DNA of 64,000 bases from Cytobacillus gottheilii (GCF_900166665.1 NZ_LT800494.1:1034608-1098607); one strand, 5' to 3'; shown: positions 26,287 through 36,047, numbered from the stretch's first letter. The notes: a model not told the origin generated them from the sequence alone. A program made the numbers and translations.

Positions 26287-27279
26287 ATGGGACAATTAAT
26301 TAAATTACAAGACTATGTGTCAAGATATGAGCAGAACATATATCTATACCCTTCCAGATACGTCAGGCTCAAAAAGCAGCAATGGGAAAAACTACAGGCA
26401 GCCTGGGAAAACAAAGATGAACCATCTCCTTTTTTTGAAAAGAACTTATTTGAAGAGACTTGGACACCTGAAGCAGAAGAGAAGCAGATACTTCAGAAGC
26501 TGAAGGGTCTTTTTAGAAATGAACGTAAAGCGGAAGAAATGATGGAGATAAATGCAGCGGAATCAAGCGACAAAAAGCAAAATCAAGACCAAGACCAAGC
26601 TGATCAGCTGGAATTCAGTGTTTCTTATAGCAGCAGGCCACATTCTCTAGAACTTTTAAAGCAGCAATTTCTTGACCAGATTTTTCGTTTCCAAATGAAA
26701 TGGGCGAGCTCGACCTTAATGGAAAAATCTTTTGTTGATAAAACGTTTTATTATAATGAACAGTTAAAGTATTTTATGCAGCGCTTTCCAGATACTTTTC
26801 TGATCTTGTTTCGTCCGATTTTTCAGCTGAAAAATGCTCCAGTGGAAACAGAGACCATGATGATCACGCCAACAGAACTATGGTGTATTAGTTTCTTAGA
26901 AGAAGAGGAAAATGCAGTATTTGTAGGGTCTCAGGAACATTTCTGGCTAAAGCGCGGAAAAAATGGTGAGAAGAAAATATTAAATCCAATGCTTGCCTTA
27001 AATCGTACCGAAAAGATTGCTAAACAGATTTTTAAAATACATGATATTGAATTGCCGATCAAAAAAGCAATCATCAGCAGAAATGGATATATTGATTTTC
27101 CATCCGCTCCAATCGATATTCAATTTATAGAATCAAGAAAATATGAAGAATGGTTTCAGAGTATGAGAGGGTTGCGTTCACCTTTAAAGCATATTCAAAT
27201 GAAGGCATCCTCACATCTTCTTCAATATTGTCTCACATCTTCTATTCGAAGAATGGAGTGGGAGCAGCAGGATGAATGA
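26287..27279 (+). CDS. ytlQ: Conserved protein YtlQ of unknown function
   Basis: A 330-residue soluble protein, identified as YtlQ by its position between thpR (ytlP) and ytlR and by its size. No catalytic motif or membrane helix is visible. Its middle (about residues 80-110) is polar and rich in Lys, Gln, Asp and Glu (AESSDKKQNQDQDQADQ), likely a flexible linker between two folded parts. The second half has aromatic-rich beta-like stretches. It overlaps ytlR by 8 bases, so expression is coupled with a lipid kinase-like protein. Function is unknown. Confidence 0.78.
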   Translation: MGQLIKLQDYVSRYEQNIYLYPSRYVRLKKQQWEKLQAAWENKDEPSPFFEKNLFEETWTPEAEEKQILQKLKGLFRNERKAEEMMEINAAESSDKKQNQDQDQADQLEFSVSYSSRPHSLELLKQQFLDQIFRFQMKWASSTLMEKSFVDKTFYYNEQLKYFMQRFPDTFLILFRPIFQLKNAPVETETMMITPTELWCISFLEEEENAVFVGSQEHFWLKRGKNGEKKILNPMLALNRTEKIAKQIFKIHDIELPIKKAIISRNGYIDFPSAPIDIQFIESRKYEEWFQSMRGLRSPLKHIQMKASSHLLQYCLTSSIRRMEWEQQDE

Positions 27280-28255
27280 ACAAGATGACCAACTCATATG
27301 TATCGTTAATCCGTCTGCGCAAAATGGACGCTGCCTTAAAATATGGAGAAAACTTGAGAAACAGTTAAAAACCGAAGACGTTTCTTACATTGCCTATTTT
27401 ACAAAAGAAAAAAAACATGCTGTAGAGCTGATCAAGAAGATTGCAGAACAGAAGCGGGGAAAATCTGTGCTCATTGCAGTGGTTGGTGGTGATGGGACGT
27501 TGCATGAAGTCTTGAATGGTGCAGTGAAGCATAAGAATATCAAAGTCGCATTTTTACCAGCTGGGTCTGGAAATGACTTTTCAAAAGGTTTTCACGTTTC
27601 CAGCGATGCAATGACAGCCTTAAAAGATTTATTGCGAATAAGAAAGCGGGAAGGCACTCATGTTGATATTGGTGTTATATATGATCAAAACAAAGTAAAC
27701 CCTCATTATTTTATAAATAATATGGGTGCCGGTTTTGATGCTGAGGTCGCTCAGGAGGCAAACCATTCACCTTTTAAACAAGTTCTTAGTTTATTTTCTT
27801 TAGGGAAGCTTGCATATGTATTGATTTTGCTAAAAAGGCTATTCACATACGAAAGAAGGGAAATCGAATTAACAATTGACGGGAAAAGCTATCATTTTTC
27901 GAAAGCTTGGTTTGTTACCATTTCCAATCAGCCATACTACGGCGGAGGAATGAAGATCGCTCCAAATGCCTCGCCTCTAGATGGCAAGCTCGATATAACA
28001 GTTGTCCACCATGTGTCCCGCTTGAAGCTCTTATTTGTTTTTTTTACTGTTTTTTCTGGTAAACATGTACATATTAAAGGCGTTGAAATGTTTCAAGGAA
28101 GATATATTCATCTTGACTCCAGTACCCGGCTTCCGGTCCATACAGATGGTGAGGCAGCAGGAGTGACGCCATTATCAGTTACAATACTACCGAGGCAAGT
28201 CCGAGTTATGACTGCAAATAATCAGATGGAGAAAGAGGAGGTTCGGCATTGTTAA
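27272..28255 (+). CDS. ytlR: Diacylglycerol kinase-family lipid kinase YtlR
   Basis: A 327-residue protein of the DAGK catalytic family, related to DgkB and YegS. It has the ATP-binding motif VVGGDGTLHEVLNG near residue 70 and FLPAGSGNDFSKGF near 92, with the conserved NNMGAGFDAEVA region near 150. The family transfers phosphate from ATP to diacylglycerol or related lipids; DgkB is the main such enzyme in B. subtilis, so YtlR may have a different lipid. It overlaps ytlQ by 8 bases and amyX by 7 bases, so the three are one operon. Confidence 0.88.
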   Translation: MNEQDDQLICIVNPSAQNGRCLKIWRKLEKQLKTEDVSYIAYFTKEKKHAVELIKKIAEQKRGKSVLIAVVGGDGTLHEVLNGAVKHKNIKVAFLPAGSGNDFSKGFHVSSDAMTALKDLLRIRKREGTHVDIGVIYDQNKVNPHYFINNMGAGFDAEVAQEANHSPFKQVLSLFSLGKLAYVLILLKRLFTYERREIELTIDGKSYHFSKAWFVTISNQPYYGGGMKIAPNASPLDGKLDITVVHHVSRLKLLFVFFTVFSGKHVHIKGVEMFQGRYIHLDSSTRLPVHTDGEAAGVTPLSVTILPRQVRVMTANNQMEKEEVRHC

Positions 28256-30399
28256 TTAGGATTGAAAGAGATTTTGAAGCTTATTTAGATGAAATTAGCT
28301 TGATCACCATCCTGCTTCCTTATGATTATTATGAAGGGAAATCAGCTGCTTTTTTTATAAAGAGTGATGAAGAACGATCTCAGCTTGAAATGTTAAGCAG
28401 TGAACCTATTGAGGATTTTATAAAGTATTCTTGCCGGCTGGATCAGAGTATTGACATTGGATCAGAGTATTTGATTGAGGACGAACATGGAAATACGACT
28501 GATTTACAAATAGGTGCAGTGATTCGAACAAAGGAATTTGATGACATATTTTACATTGAAAGAAGGTTGGGTTTTACTTACACAAAAGAAGCGACGTCTT
28601 TTTCTCTTTGGGCACCCACAGCGGGGACGGTAAAACTGAGACTTTTTAATAATGACGGAAGAGAATCGGAAAAATGGCCAATGAATAGAGGAGAGAAAGG
28701 AGTTTGGGAGCTAACAATCGATGGGGATCTGGAAGGAAGGAAATATACGTATCTAGTATGTGTCAATTTACGCTGGCAGGAAGCTGTTGATCCATACGCT
28801 GTTGCGCTTACACCAAACGGAGAGCATGGTGTGATTGTTAATTTGAAAAAGACAGCTATGACGAAAAGAGAGCTGCCAAGGTTAAGCAGTCCTGTAGATG
28901 CCATTATATACGAAACACATATCCGTGATTTCACGATCCATCATGATAGCGGTGTAAGTCAAAAAGGTTTATATAATGGTGCGGCTGAAATAAACACAAA
29001 AAGCAGTGATGGAGGATTGACAGGATTATCATACGCTGCTGATCTTGGTGTAACTCATATTCAATTTCTTCCTTTTCATGATTTTGCAGGCGTTGATGAG
29101 GTCAAGAGTAATAACGAATATAATTGGGGCTATAATCCCCTTCATTTTAACGTGCCTGATGGAAGCTATTCAACAGATCCCGGAGATCCTTACACACGGA
29201 TTAAAGAATTAAAGGAATTAATATCTACTGTGCATTCATTAGGATTAAGGGTTATAACTGATGTTGTATACAACCATGTATACGAACGTGAAAGCTCTTC
29301 ATTTGAGAAGATTGTTCCAGGCTATTTTTTTCGCCATGATGCTTTTGGGATGCCATCAAATGGAACGGGAGTCGGAAATGACATTGCCTCAGAACGAAAA
29401 ATGGTGAGAAAATTCATTATTGACTCTGTGCTGTTCTGGCAAAAAGAATATCATGTAGATGGATTTCGCTTTGATTTGATGGGAATCCTCGATATTGAAA
29501 CGATGAACCTGATTAGAGAAAAAACGGCAGAAATTGATTCTTCTATTCTTTTGCTGGGAGAAGGATGGGAATTAAATACACCTATCCCTGCAGGGCAAAA
29601 GGCGAGTATGCGCAATCAGTTAAAAATGCCTGGAATTGCTCATTTTAATGATAAATTTAGGGATCGAATAAAGGGGAGTACATTTCATTTATACGATAAA
29701 GGCTATGCTTTAGGAAATGCAGGATATTATCAGGATGCTTCTGAAGTGATCAGCGGCAGTATTGGGATGTGTGATGAGAAGGGGTTATTTCTATCTCCGG
29801 AACAGTCCATTAACTATGTGGAAGCACATGATAATCATACGATGTGGGATAAAATCACAGCTTGTTTTCAGGATGGAGATGAACAAGAATTGAAGCTGCG
29901 CCACCGATTGGCAACAGTGTTGACAATTCTATCACAAGGTGTTCCCTTTTTTCACAGCGGACAGGAATTCTTCCGTACTAAACACGGGGTAGGAAATAGC
30001 TATCGATCTTCAAATGAAATCAATCAAATGGATTGGAGCAGAAAAGCTCAGTATAAAGATCATGTAAATTATATAAAGGGTATGATTTCAATCCGCCAAA
30101 AACACGGAGCCTTTCGCTTTTCAGAGGCTGAGGACATACGGAAGCACCTTCGTGTTCTAGAAGAGGTGAAACCTGTTTTAGGTTTTTTACTGCATGATGT
30201 ACAAGAGTTTGGAAGCTGGAGCCGCATTCTTGTGTTTTTTAATCCTTTTCAAAATCCTTGTCCTGCAGTTCTGCCAGAGGGAATTTGGTCTGTTATCGCT
30301 AACGATCAATCTGCAGGAGTAAATGAGCTGGAGGCTGTTTCGAAAAAAATAGAATTGAAGCCCATCAGTACGTACGTTCTAATTCAGGAGGAAATCTAA
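28249..30399 (+). CDS. amyX: Type I pullulanase
   Basis: A 716-residue GH13 debranching enzyme that cuts alpha-1,6 links in pullulan, glycogen or starch. An N-terminal part and a CBM48-like domain (TSFSLWAPTAGTVKLRLFN, near residue 112) precede the catalytic barrel. The pullulanase signature YNWGYNP is near 292. The nucleophile is in DGFRFDLMG near 408, the acid/base in LLGEGWE near 436, and the transition-state Asp in EAHDNHTMWD near 525. No signal peptide is seen, so it acts inside the cell. The start is TTG behind AGGAGG. The gene overlaps ytlR by 7 bases. Confidence 0.95.
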   Translation: MLIRIERDFEAYLDEISLITILLPYDYYEGKSAAFFIKSDEERSQLEMLSSEPIEDFIKYSCRLDQSIDIGSEYLIEDEHGNTTDLQIGAVIRTKEFDDIFYIERRLGFTYTKEATSFSLWAPTAGTVKLRLFNNDGRESEKWPMNRGEKGVWELTIDGDLEGRKYTYLVCVNLRWQEAVDPYAVALTPNGEHGVIVNLKKTAMTKRELPRLSSPVDAIIYETHIRDFTIHHDSGVSQKGLYNGAAEINTKSSDGGLTGLSYAADLGVTHIQFLPFHDFAGVDEVKSNNEYNWGYNPLHFNVPDGSYSTDPGDPYTRIKELKELISTVHSLGLRVITDVVYNHVYERESSSFEKIVPGYFFRHDAFGMPSNGTGVGNDIASERKMVRKFIIDSVLFWQKEYHVDGFRFDLMGILDIETMNLIREKTAEIDSSILLLGEGWELNTPIPAGQKASMRNQLKMPGIAHFNDKFRDRIKGSTFHLYDKGYALGNAGYYQDASEVISGSIGMCDEKGLFLSPEQSINYVEAHDNHTMWDKITACFQDGDEQELKLRHRLATVLTILSQGVPFFHSGQEFFRTKHGVGNSYRSSNEINQMDWSRKAQYKDHVNYIKGMISIRQKHGAFRFSEAEDIRKHLRVLEEVKPVLGFLLHDVQEFGSWSRILVFFNPFQNPCPAVLPEGIWSVIANDQSAGVNELEAVSKKIELKPISTYVLIQEEI

Positions 30400-30457
30400 A
30401 AGCTTATGTGGATAGACTTGACGGCTAAAGCCCTAAAGAGATAAAATTTACTATTAT

Positions 30458-30491
30458 AGCTATTGTTGAATGAAATCAATAGCTTTTTTTT
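30458..30491 (+). terminator. Terminator of the ytlQ-ytlR-amyX operon
   Basis: AGCTATTG pairs with CAATAGCT, and eight T follow. It lies about 60 bases behind the amyX stop. Confidence 0.85.
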
Positions 30492-30674
30492 ATTGGAGAA
30501 ATAAAGGAGCTTCTTTTAAGCCCAATCTAATTAAACTCTGTTAATTACAATGACAATTGTCTTAAATTACAAATTAAAATAATGCATTCATGCAACTGTT
30601 GGGCTTCATCGCTGAAGCCTAATTTAGCTATTATCGAGTAAAGCTGAAGCATAGCAAATTGAAGGTGAACAATC

Positions 30675-31451
30675 TTGGAACATTTTTTTGGAGAGGAATG
30701 GGAAATTGTACCCGCTGGGGGAGCAACTGGTGAAGCTTATTTCGCGCAGTTTGAACAGCAAAGATTATTTCTGAAAAGAAATTCTTCCCCCTTTCTCGCT
30801 GTATTATCTGCAGAGGGTATTGTCCCTAAGCTCGTTTGGACAAAGAGAATGGAAAATGGTGATGTTGTAACAGCGCAGCAATGGCTGAATGGAAGAGAGC
30901 TTAAAGCAGCGGACATGAATGATGAGCGGGTGGCAATGCTGTTAAACAAAATCCATTCCTCTAAACCGCTGCTTGCTATGCTAATGAGGATCGGGAAACC
31001 GCCTTTACAGCCTGAAAGCCTGTTAAATATGGTAAATACTCAGTTAGATCCTTCACTAAAGCAGCACGATTATATACAAAAAGGCCTTCAATTTTTGTAT
31101 CATTCCATTGAGGAAATTGATTGTGAAGAGGTTACGGTCTGCCATTGTGATGTCAATCATAACAACTGGCTGCTGACAGAGGACAACCAGTTGTATCTAA
31201 TTGATTGGGATGGTGCCATGATTGCAGACCCAGCTATTGATCTTGGCATGCTTCTTTATTGGTATATTCCTGAAGACCAATGGGAAGATTGGGTGAAACG
31301 TTATGGTGTACAATTAACGGATCATTTGCGCCTGCGCATGAAGTGGTATGTCATCGCTCAAACGCTTCATTTTATTCAATGGCATAAAAGTAAAGAAAGA
31401 TATTCGGAAATGGATAAATGGATAGATTTCCTTGCCGCCGTTTTAGACTAG
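30675..31451 (+). CDS. ytmP: Aminoglycoside phosphotransferase-like kinase YtmP
   Basis: A 258-residue kinase-fold protein of the APH/choline kinase group. The catalytic loop VCHCDVNHNNWLL near residue 158 has the HxDxxxxN pattern, and LIDWDGAMIADPAIDLG near 176 is the metal-binding equivalent of DFG. YtmP-type proteins are sometimes called cell-cycle-associated choline/ethanolamine kinases, but the substrate here is unknown. The start is TTG behind GAAGGTGA. Its stop overlaps the end of the convergent ytzH by 4 bases. Confidence 0.86.
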   Translation: MEHFFGEEWEIVPAGGATGEAYFAQFEQQRLFLKRNSSPFLAVLSAEGIVPKLVWTKRMENGDVVTAQQWLNGRELKAADMNDERVAMLLNKIHSSKPLLAMLMRIGKPPLQPESLLNMVNTQLDPSLKQHDYIQKGLQFLYHSIEEIDCEEVTVCHCDVNHNNWLLTEDNQLYLIDWDGAMIADPAIDLGMLLYWYIPEDQWEDWVKRYGVQLTDHLRLRMKWYVIAQTLHFIQWHKSKERYSEMDKWIDFLAAVLD

Positions 31452-31735
31452 GAATATTGGTTGATTTGACTTACCCATTGTGAGAGTTCTTGCTGATTGG
31501 ATTCAATATGCTGATCCAATTCTGGTGAAGCAATCCCATTTTGGCTATAGCGGTAAATTTCTTCTAAAACAGGCTGGATTTGACGATCTGAATTGGTTTG
31601 GACCATTAAAGATTTGACTAACCGTTCAAGCTGTTCACATTCTGCAACGGAGCCGCAGCAATCACTTTGATGATTGCTTAAAATATCTCTTAATAATGAA
31701 AACTGATCCTGCTGGCTTAATGGCATAACAGACAT
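31448..31735 (-). CDS. ytzH: YtzH-like protein of unknown function
   Basis: A 95-residue soluble, probably helical protein starting MPLSQQDQFSLLRDIL in its conserved part. Its position between ytmP and trmB and its size identify it as YtzH. AAGGATGTC lies upstream of the ATG. It has two adjacent cysteines near residues 22-23 and one in AECEQL, and no known catalytic motif. Its 3' end overlaps the ytmP end by 4 bases on the opposite strand, so read-through from ytmP would be antisense to the whole gene. Confidence 0.8.
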   Translation of the reverse strand: MSVMPLSQQDQFSLLRDILSNHQSDCCGSVAECEQLERLVKSLMVQTNSDRQIQPVLEEIYRYSQNGIASPELDQHIESNQQELSQWVSQINQYS

Positions 31736-31787
31736 CCTTTCTGTTTAAGGAATGGTTGTTCTTTCAATGCTTTGTAAAGCAGAGAAA

Positions 31788-31823
31788 AAGGGAATCACAA
31801 CTAGGTTGTGATTCCCTTGTTTA
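31788..31823. terminator. Bidirectional hairpin between ytzH and trmB
   Basis: AAGGGAATCACAAC pairs with GTTGTGATTCCCTT around TAG, a perfect 14-bp stem. T-rich sequence follows on both strands. On the plus strand it is the first terminator after ytmP; on the minus strand it stands before ytzH. Confidence 0.8.
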
Positions 31824-31921
31824 TTTATGCGTGCCAGAATCTTGAATACATGTTTAGAGGGTTGCACTTCAAGGATCTGCATGATATGTTTTGAAGGATA
31901 TTATTTTTTAGGAGTGTCAGT

Positions 31922-32560
31922 ATGAGACAAAGAAACAAGCCTTGGGCTAAAGATAAATTAAATGAATATCCACAATATGTGATTACTTCCCCTCAAGAGC
32001 ATAAAGGCAACTGGGGTACTGTTTTTGAGAAGAAACAGCCGCTGCACATTGAAATAGGTACAGGAAAAGGCAGATTTATTACAGGAATGGCAAAAGCAAA
32101 TCCACATATAAATTATATTGGCATTGAACTGGCAGACAGTGTGATTGTCACAGCACTGGACCGCATTATTGAGGAAGAAATTCCGAATGTCAAATTAATG
32201 AATGTAAACGCAAATGACCTTGAAGAATTCTTTGCAAAAGGTGATGTTGACCGCGTTTATTTAAACTTCTCAGATCCGTGGCCAAAAACACGCCATGCGA
32301 AAAGAAGACTTACGTATAAAAGCTTTTTGCAAATTTATGAGAATATACTTGTGGATCAGGGAGAAATTCACTTCAAAACAGATAATCAAGGATTGTTTGA
32401 ATATTCTTTAACAAGCTTTTCAGAATACGGTATGCTGTTAACGTTTGTCAGCCTTGATTTGCATAAGAGTGATTATGAAGGAAATATTATGACAGAATAC
32501 GAAGAGAAATTTTCGAATAAAGGCAGCAGAATTTATCGCAGTGAGGTTCGATTTCAATAG
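31922..32560 (+). CDS. trmB: tRNA (guanine-N7-)-methyltransferase
   Basis: A 212-residue SAM-dependent enzyme that methylates G46 of tRNA. The SAM-binding motif is [12 protein letters not shown] near residue 42, and the family signature [16 protein letters not shown] near 116-131 is complete. The length matches B. subtilis TrmB. GGAGTGTC lies before the ATG. It is flanked by terminators on both sides, so it is probably transcribed alone. Confidence 0.97.
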   Translation: MRQRNKPWAKDKLNEYPQYVITSPQEHKGNWGTVFEKKQPLHIEIGTGKGRFITGMAKANPHINYIGIELADSVIVTALDRIIEEEIPNVKLMNVNANDLEEFFAKGDVDRVYLNFSDPWPKTRHAKRRLTYKSFLQIYENILVDQGEIHFKTDNQGLFEYSLTSFSEYGMLLTFVSLDLHKSDYEGNIMTEYEEKFSNKGSRIYRSEVRFQ

Positions 32561-32590
32561 GCTTATCCTTTTGGGATAGGCTTTTTTTTT
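32561..32590 (+). terminator. Terminator of trmB
   Basis: GCTTATCC pairs with GGATAGGC (one G-T pair), with nine T after it. It begins at the stop codon. Confidence 0.85.
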
Positions 32591-32702
32591 GCAGGAGATT
32601 TCGGTTTGAATTGATTCTTTTTTCGTGCTTTTCATTTCAAGCAACAGACATATTACTAAGATGCCCCCGACCAATCATTTTTCATCACGAAAGAACCAAA
32701 CT

Positions 32703-32731
32703 TAAAAACCGCGGCAAATTTAGCCGCGGCT
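32703..32731 (-). terminator. Terminator of ytzB
   Basis: On the minus strand GCCGCGG and CCGCGGC form a stem around TAAATTT, with TTTTTAAG behind it. It lies just after the ytzB stop. Confidence 0.85.
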
Positions 32732-32735
32732 CCTA

Positions 32736-33050
32736 TCATACAAGCTTAAATACCTCTAATATAGTACCTGTTTTTGCGTCTGCAATAAATTCATATTGCT
32801 CAGTGGCGTCGTCCTGCTGTTTAGAAATTCCGCCCTTGTAGACATCATAATGAAGCAGTCCTTTTTCAAAGGGCTCAGCCTTCATATGGATCCACGAGCC
32901 GCTGATTGGGCCTTCTTCTTTAAACAGTTTCTTTGCCTGGTCCAATACTTTATCAGCCGACAGCAATGACTTTTCAGCCAGCAGTTCCTTTGCTGCATAG
33001 CCGCTGACGAGTCCGATTCCTAATCCAAGAAAAAATGATCTCCACTTCAT
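32736..33050 (-). CDS. ytzB: PepSY-domain membrane-anchored protein YtzB
   Basis: A 104-residue protein with an N-terminal hydrophobic stretch (WRSFFLGLGIGLVSGYAAKELL) that anchors it or acts as an uncleaved signal, and a C-terminal PepSY-like unit ending YEFIADAKTGTILEVFKL. The frame opens at 33080, but ATG 33050 has GGAGGTG upstream and gives the known YtzB size. PepSY units are thought to bind or inhibit peptidases outside the membrane; the partner here is unknown. The next gene on the other strand is an M42 aminopeptidase, but that one is cytosolic. Confidence 0.85.
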   Translation of the reverse strand: MKWRSFFLGLGIGLVSGYAAKELLAEKSLLSADKVLDQAKKLFKEEGPISGSWIHMKAEPFEKGLLHYDVYKGGISKQQDDATEQYEFIADAKTGTILEVFKLV

Positions 33051-33212
33051 GTAAGCACCTCCAGAGATTAATGCATACATTCATCTTATCAAAAAATGCG
33101 AATGATACAAACATATCAAATGAAAAGGTGGCAAGCATTGTGAAAGTTCTGTAAAATAGAATTTATACATAATGAAATCTTTTGCAAAGTGCAGAAAAAG
33201 GAGCTAATAAAA

Positions 33213-34286
33213 ATGAATGAGAAAACATTGCAGCTTTTTAAAACATTAACAGAGCTTCCTGGTGCGCCGGGAAATGAGCATGCTGTGCGAAAATTTATGC
33301 GTGAGCAGTTAAGCAAAAATAGTGATGAAATTGTTCAAGATCATCTTGGCAGCATCTTTGGTGTAAAACGCGGCGATGTTAATGGACCAACTGTCATGGT
33401 TGCAGGCCATATGGATGAAGTTGGCTTCATGGTCACTTCCATTACTGAAAACGGAATGCTGCGCTTTCAGACATTAGGCGGATGGTGGAGCCAGGTATTG
33501 CTGGCTCAAAGAGTACAAATTATTACAGATAACGGCCCGATTATTGGTGTCATTGGCTCTATTCCGCCTCATCTTCTTGATGAAGCGAAACGCAGCAAAC
33601 CAATGGATATTAAAAACATGTTAATTGACATTGGTGCGGATGATAAAGCAAATGCCATTGAGCTTGGCATCAAGCCAGGACAGCAAATTGTTCCATTATG
33701 TGACTTTACTCCAATGGCAAATGAAAAGAAAATTTTAGCGAAAGCATGGGATAACCGTTATGGCTGTGGCCTGGCAGTTGAATTGCTTGAAGAAGTAAAG
33801 GATGAAAAGCTTCCTAACATTCTTTATTCAGGAGCAACTGTTCAGGAAGAGGTTGGTTTAAGAGGAGCACAAACAGCAGCAAATATGATTAAACCAGATA
33901 TTTTCTTTGCACTTGATGCAAGTCCTGCCAATGACATGTCAGGCAATAAAAACGAATTCGGCCAGCTTGGCAAAGGAGCATTGCTGCGAATTCTTGACCG
34001 TTCCATGGTTACTCACCGCGGCATGAGAGAATTCATTTTAGACACAGCAGAAACAAACAATATCCCATACCAGTATTTTGTATCTCAAGGCGGCACAGAT
34101 GCAGGACGTGTCCATATTTCGAATGAAGGGATACCTAGCGGTGTTATTGGGATCTGCTCAAGATACATCCATACACATGCATCGATCGTTCATGTTGATG
34201 ACTATGCGGCAGCTAAGGAACTGCTAGTGAAGTTAGTCAAGGCTAGTGACCGTACGACAGTGGACTCTATTCGTCAAAATAGCTAA
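33213..34286 (+). CDS. ytoP: M42-family glutamyl/leucyl aminopeptidase YtoP
   Basis: A 357-residue M42 metallo-aminopeptidase, usually a large cytosolic oligomer that trims peptides. Zinc ligands can be placed in [11 protein letters not shown] near residue 66, AWDNRYGCG near 182, QEEVGLRGA near 214 and [11 protein letters not shown] near 236, with a late His in [11 protein letters not shown] near 324. The frame opens at 33189, but ATG 33213 has AAAGGAG nine bases upstream and fits the 357-residue family size. The gene is followed by a DUF84 protein gene after 71 bases. Confidence 0.93.
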   Translation: MNEKTLQLFKTLTELPGAPGNEHAVRKFMREQLSKNSDEIVQDHLGSIFGVKRGDVNGPTVMVAGHMDEVGFMVTSITENGMLRFQTLGGWWSQVLLAQRVQIITDNGPIIGVIGSIPPHLLDEAKRSKPMDIKNMLIDIGADDKANAIELGIKPGQQIVPLCDFTPMANEKKILAKAWDNRYGCGLAVELLEEVKDEKLPNILYSGATVQEEVGLRGAQTAANMIKPDIFFALDASPANDMSGNKNEFGQLGKGALLRILDRSMVTHRGMREFILDTAETNNIPYQYFVSQGGTDAGRVHISNEGIPSGVIGICSRYIHTHASIVHVDDYAAAKELLVKLVKASDRTTVDSIRQNS

Positions 34287-34357
34287 GGCAAAAGATGGAG
34301 GCAGCGAAGGCTGCCTCTTCGTATGTATATCATTAAGTGAGTAGTGAGGTATAAGAT

Positions 34358-34879
34358 ATGAAAAAAATAATGATCGGCAGCAAAAATCCAGCGAAGATCC
34401 TGGCTGCTGAAGCCGCTTTACAAGAATTTGAAGCAGAGATTTTTTCTGTTGATGCTTCCTCCGGTGTTAGCGAACAGCCTTTCTCAGACGAAGAAACGAT
34501 TCAGGGTGCAATGAACCGGGCGAAAGATGCTATGCAAAAAGGAAATGGAGAGATCGGCATTGGTTTAGAGGGAGGGGTTGTTGAAACGGAATACGGTCTT
34601 TATGTGTGCAATTGGGGAGCCTTATATGAGGAAGGACAGCCGCCAATTATTGCTGGAGGAGCAAGAATTCCCCTCCCTGAAGAAATCGCTGGAAAGCTGC
34701 GGGCAGGTATGGAATTAGGTCCAGTTATGGATGAATATGCCCAAAAGGAAAATGTTCGGAAGAAAGATGGAGCTGTGGGCATTTTTACCTCCGGACGCAT
34801 TACGAGAATTGATATGTTTACCCATATCTGCAGCATGCTGCTTGGACAATACGAATATAGAAGCAGGGTTGAAAGATAG
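34358..34879 (+). CDS. DUF84/YjjX-family NTPase-like protein
   Basis: A 173-residue protein of the DUF84 family, to which E. coli YjjX (inosine/xanthosine triphosphatase) belongs. The N-terminal IMIGSKNPAKILAAEAAL, the middle GIGLEGGVVETEYGL and the late DGAVGIFTSGRITR are characteristic. The family cleans up non-canonical purine nucleotides in E. coli; I infer a similar housekeeping role. AGGTATAAG precedes the ATG, a weak ribosome binding site, so translation may depend on ytoP. A shared terminator with ytoQ follows. Confidence 0.85.
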   Translation: MKKIMIGSKNPAKILAAEAALQEFEAEIFSVDASSGVSEQPFSDEETIQGAMNRAKDAMQKGNGEIGIGLEGGVVETEYGLYVCNWGALYEEGQPPIIAGGARIPLPEEIAGKLRAGMELGPVMDEYAQKENVRKKDGAVGIFTSGRITRIDMFTHICSMLLGQYEYRSRVER

Positions 34880-34889
34880 AGAAACAGAA

Positions 34890-34925
34890 AAAAGTCCGCA
34901 AGCAGTGTTAGCTTGCGGATTTTGA
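34890..34925. terminator. Bidirectional terminator between the DUF84 gene and ytoQ
   Basis: TCCGCAAGC and GCTTGCGGA form a perfect stem with T-runs on both strands. Confidence 0.9.
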
Positions 34926-34926
34926 A

Positions 34927-35370
34927 TTAGTTAGAAAATACGTATTTAACTACTTGAAGGGCTTGATCAACACGCTCTACCGTAACATGTGCTTTTTGGG
35001 ATAATTCTTTAAGCGGATGATGTAATGATTCTGGTCGTATAAGGATTAACGGCTTTCCAAGTGCAACAGCAGTGCTTGCATCCATGGCTGTATTCCATTG
35101 CTTATATTTTTCACCGAATAAAGCGATCACTAAATCACTTTTTTCCAATAACAGCTCTGTGCGTAAATTGTTAATGCTTGATGCAGCCTCGTCACGGAGA
35201 ATCGCATTTGGCTGAGACCCTAAGATTTCCTCCCCAATATAATCAGATCGATCATGATCTTCCATTGGCCCATAAAATATAACAGGAAGCTGTAGTGCCT
35301 CCGCTTTTTCTTTAATCTCTTTTCGCCATTCAGAATGAATTTCTCCTGCTAAGTAAATTGAAAGCTTCAT
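34927..35370 (-). CDS. ytoQ: YtoQ family protein
   Basis: A 147-residue protein starting MKLSIYLAGEIHSEWR. It resembles nucleoside 2-deoxyribosyltransferase-like folds: the YLAGEI start, the glutamate in RTELLLEKSDLVIALFG and the later DASTAVALGKPLIL are the expected positions. No enzymatic role is established for YtoQ. The ATG has AAAGGAGGTAG upstream. It is convergent with the DUF84 gene and divergent from the lipoprotein gene. Confidence 0.9.
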   Translation of the reverse strand: MKLSIYLAGEIHSEWRKEIKEKAEALQLPVIFYGPMEDHDRSDYIGEEILGSQPNAILRDEAASSINNLRTELLLEKSDLVIALFGEKYKQWNTAMDASTAVALGKPLILIRPESLHHPLKELSQKAHVTVERVDQALQVVKYVFSN

Positions 35371-35450
35371 GATATCTACCTCCTTTGTAACATCTTACCA
35401 CTTTTTCCTTCGACAGCCGATTGATAAGGCTTCCAATTTGCCATAAAGGG

Positions 35451-35480
35451 TTGTCAGACGATTCTTGGAAAATGTATGAT
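35451..35480 (+). promoter_or_regulatory. Sigma-A type promoter of the lipoprotein gene
   Basis: TTGTCA at 35451-35456 and TATGAT at 35475-35480 with an 18-base spacer. The start codon is 40 bases downstream. Confidence 0.5.
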
Positions 35481-35519
35481 AGAATAGGACGATTGATATG
35501 TTGACAGGAGGAAAAAAGT

Positions 35520-36026
35520 ATGAGGAAGCTTGCGATCGGGTCCTTGCTCTTACTTCTCAGTATCCTAGTGATAAGCGGCTGTTCCGCTTCTTTAATAGAA
35601 GAAGAAGGTACGATTACTGAGGCAGTTAAGGAAGCCTTTCAAAAATCTCCAGAAAAGACAAACAATGAAAATGAAGTTATTGCATTTTATTTGCCTCAAG
35701 GATATGAGATTGAGGATGAATCAGATAACAATGTAATCTTAAACAATGGAAATAATACGTTTATCCTTTTTTACAACCAACACGAAGCATCTGACAGTAA
35801 AGTTGTATATGATTCAACTCTTAACCAAGGTGACTATGAAATAAATGAAACATTTGAAAAAGAAGACGGCTTTGGGTTTTTATTAATTAAAGAAGCCGAA
35901 GAAAAACTTAATGAAATGACTGTGGGAATCGGCGGGGTAAAGCTCACTACCCAAGCGAAAACCAGTGAACTTTCAGAAACTGCTTCTTCTATGATGGAAA
36001 TTGCACAATCTGTTACAGTGAAATAA
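35520..36026 (+). CDS. Predicted lipoprotein of unknown function
   Basis: A 168-residue secreted lipoprotein. Residues 1-20 form a signal peptide with a lipobox VISGC, so Cys21 or a neighbour is likely lipidated after cleavage. The mature part is acidic with many Asn and Glu, and a compact beta-like region (FYLPQGYEIEDESDNNVIL). I do not recognise the family. AGGAGGAAAA is upstream of the ATG. It has its own promoter and terminator. Confidence 0.85.
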   Translation: MRKLAIGSLLLLLSILVISGCSASLIEEEGTITEAVKEAFQKSPEKTNNENEVIAFYLPQGYEIEDESDNNVILNNGNNTFILFYNQHEASDSKVVYDSTLNQGDYEINETFEKEDGFGFLLIKEAEEKLNEMTVGIGGVKLTTQAKTSELSETASSMMEIAQSVTVK

Positions 36027-36047
36027 AAAATGTTAAACTTTATTGAA

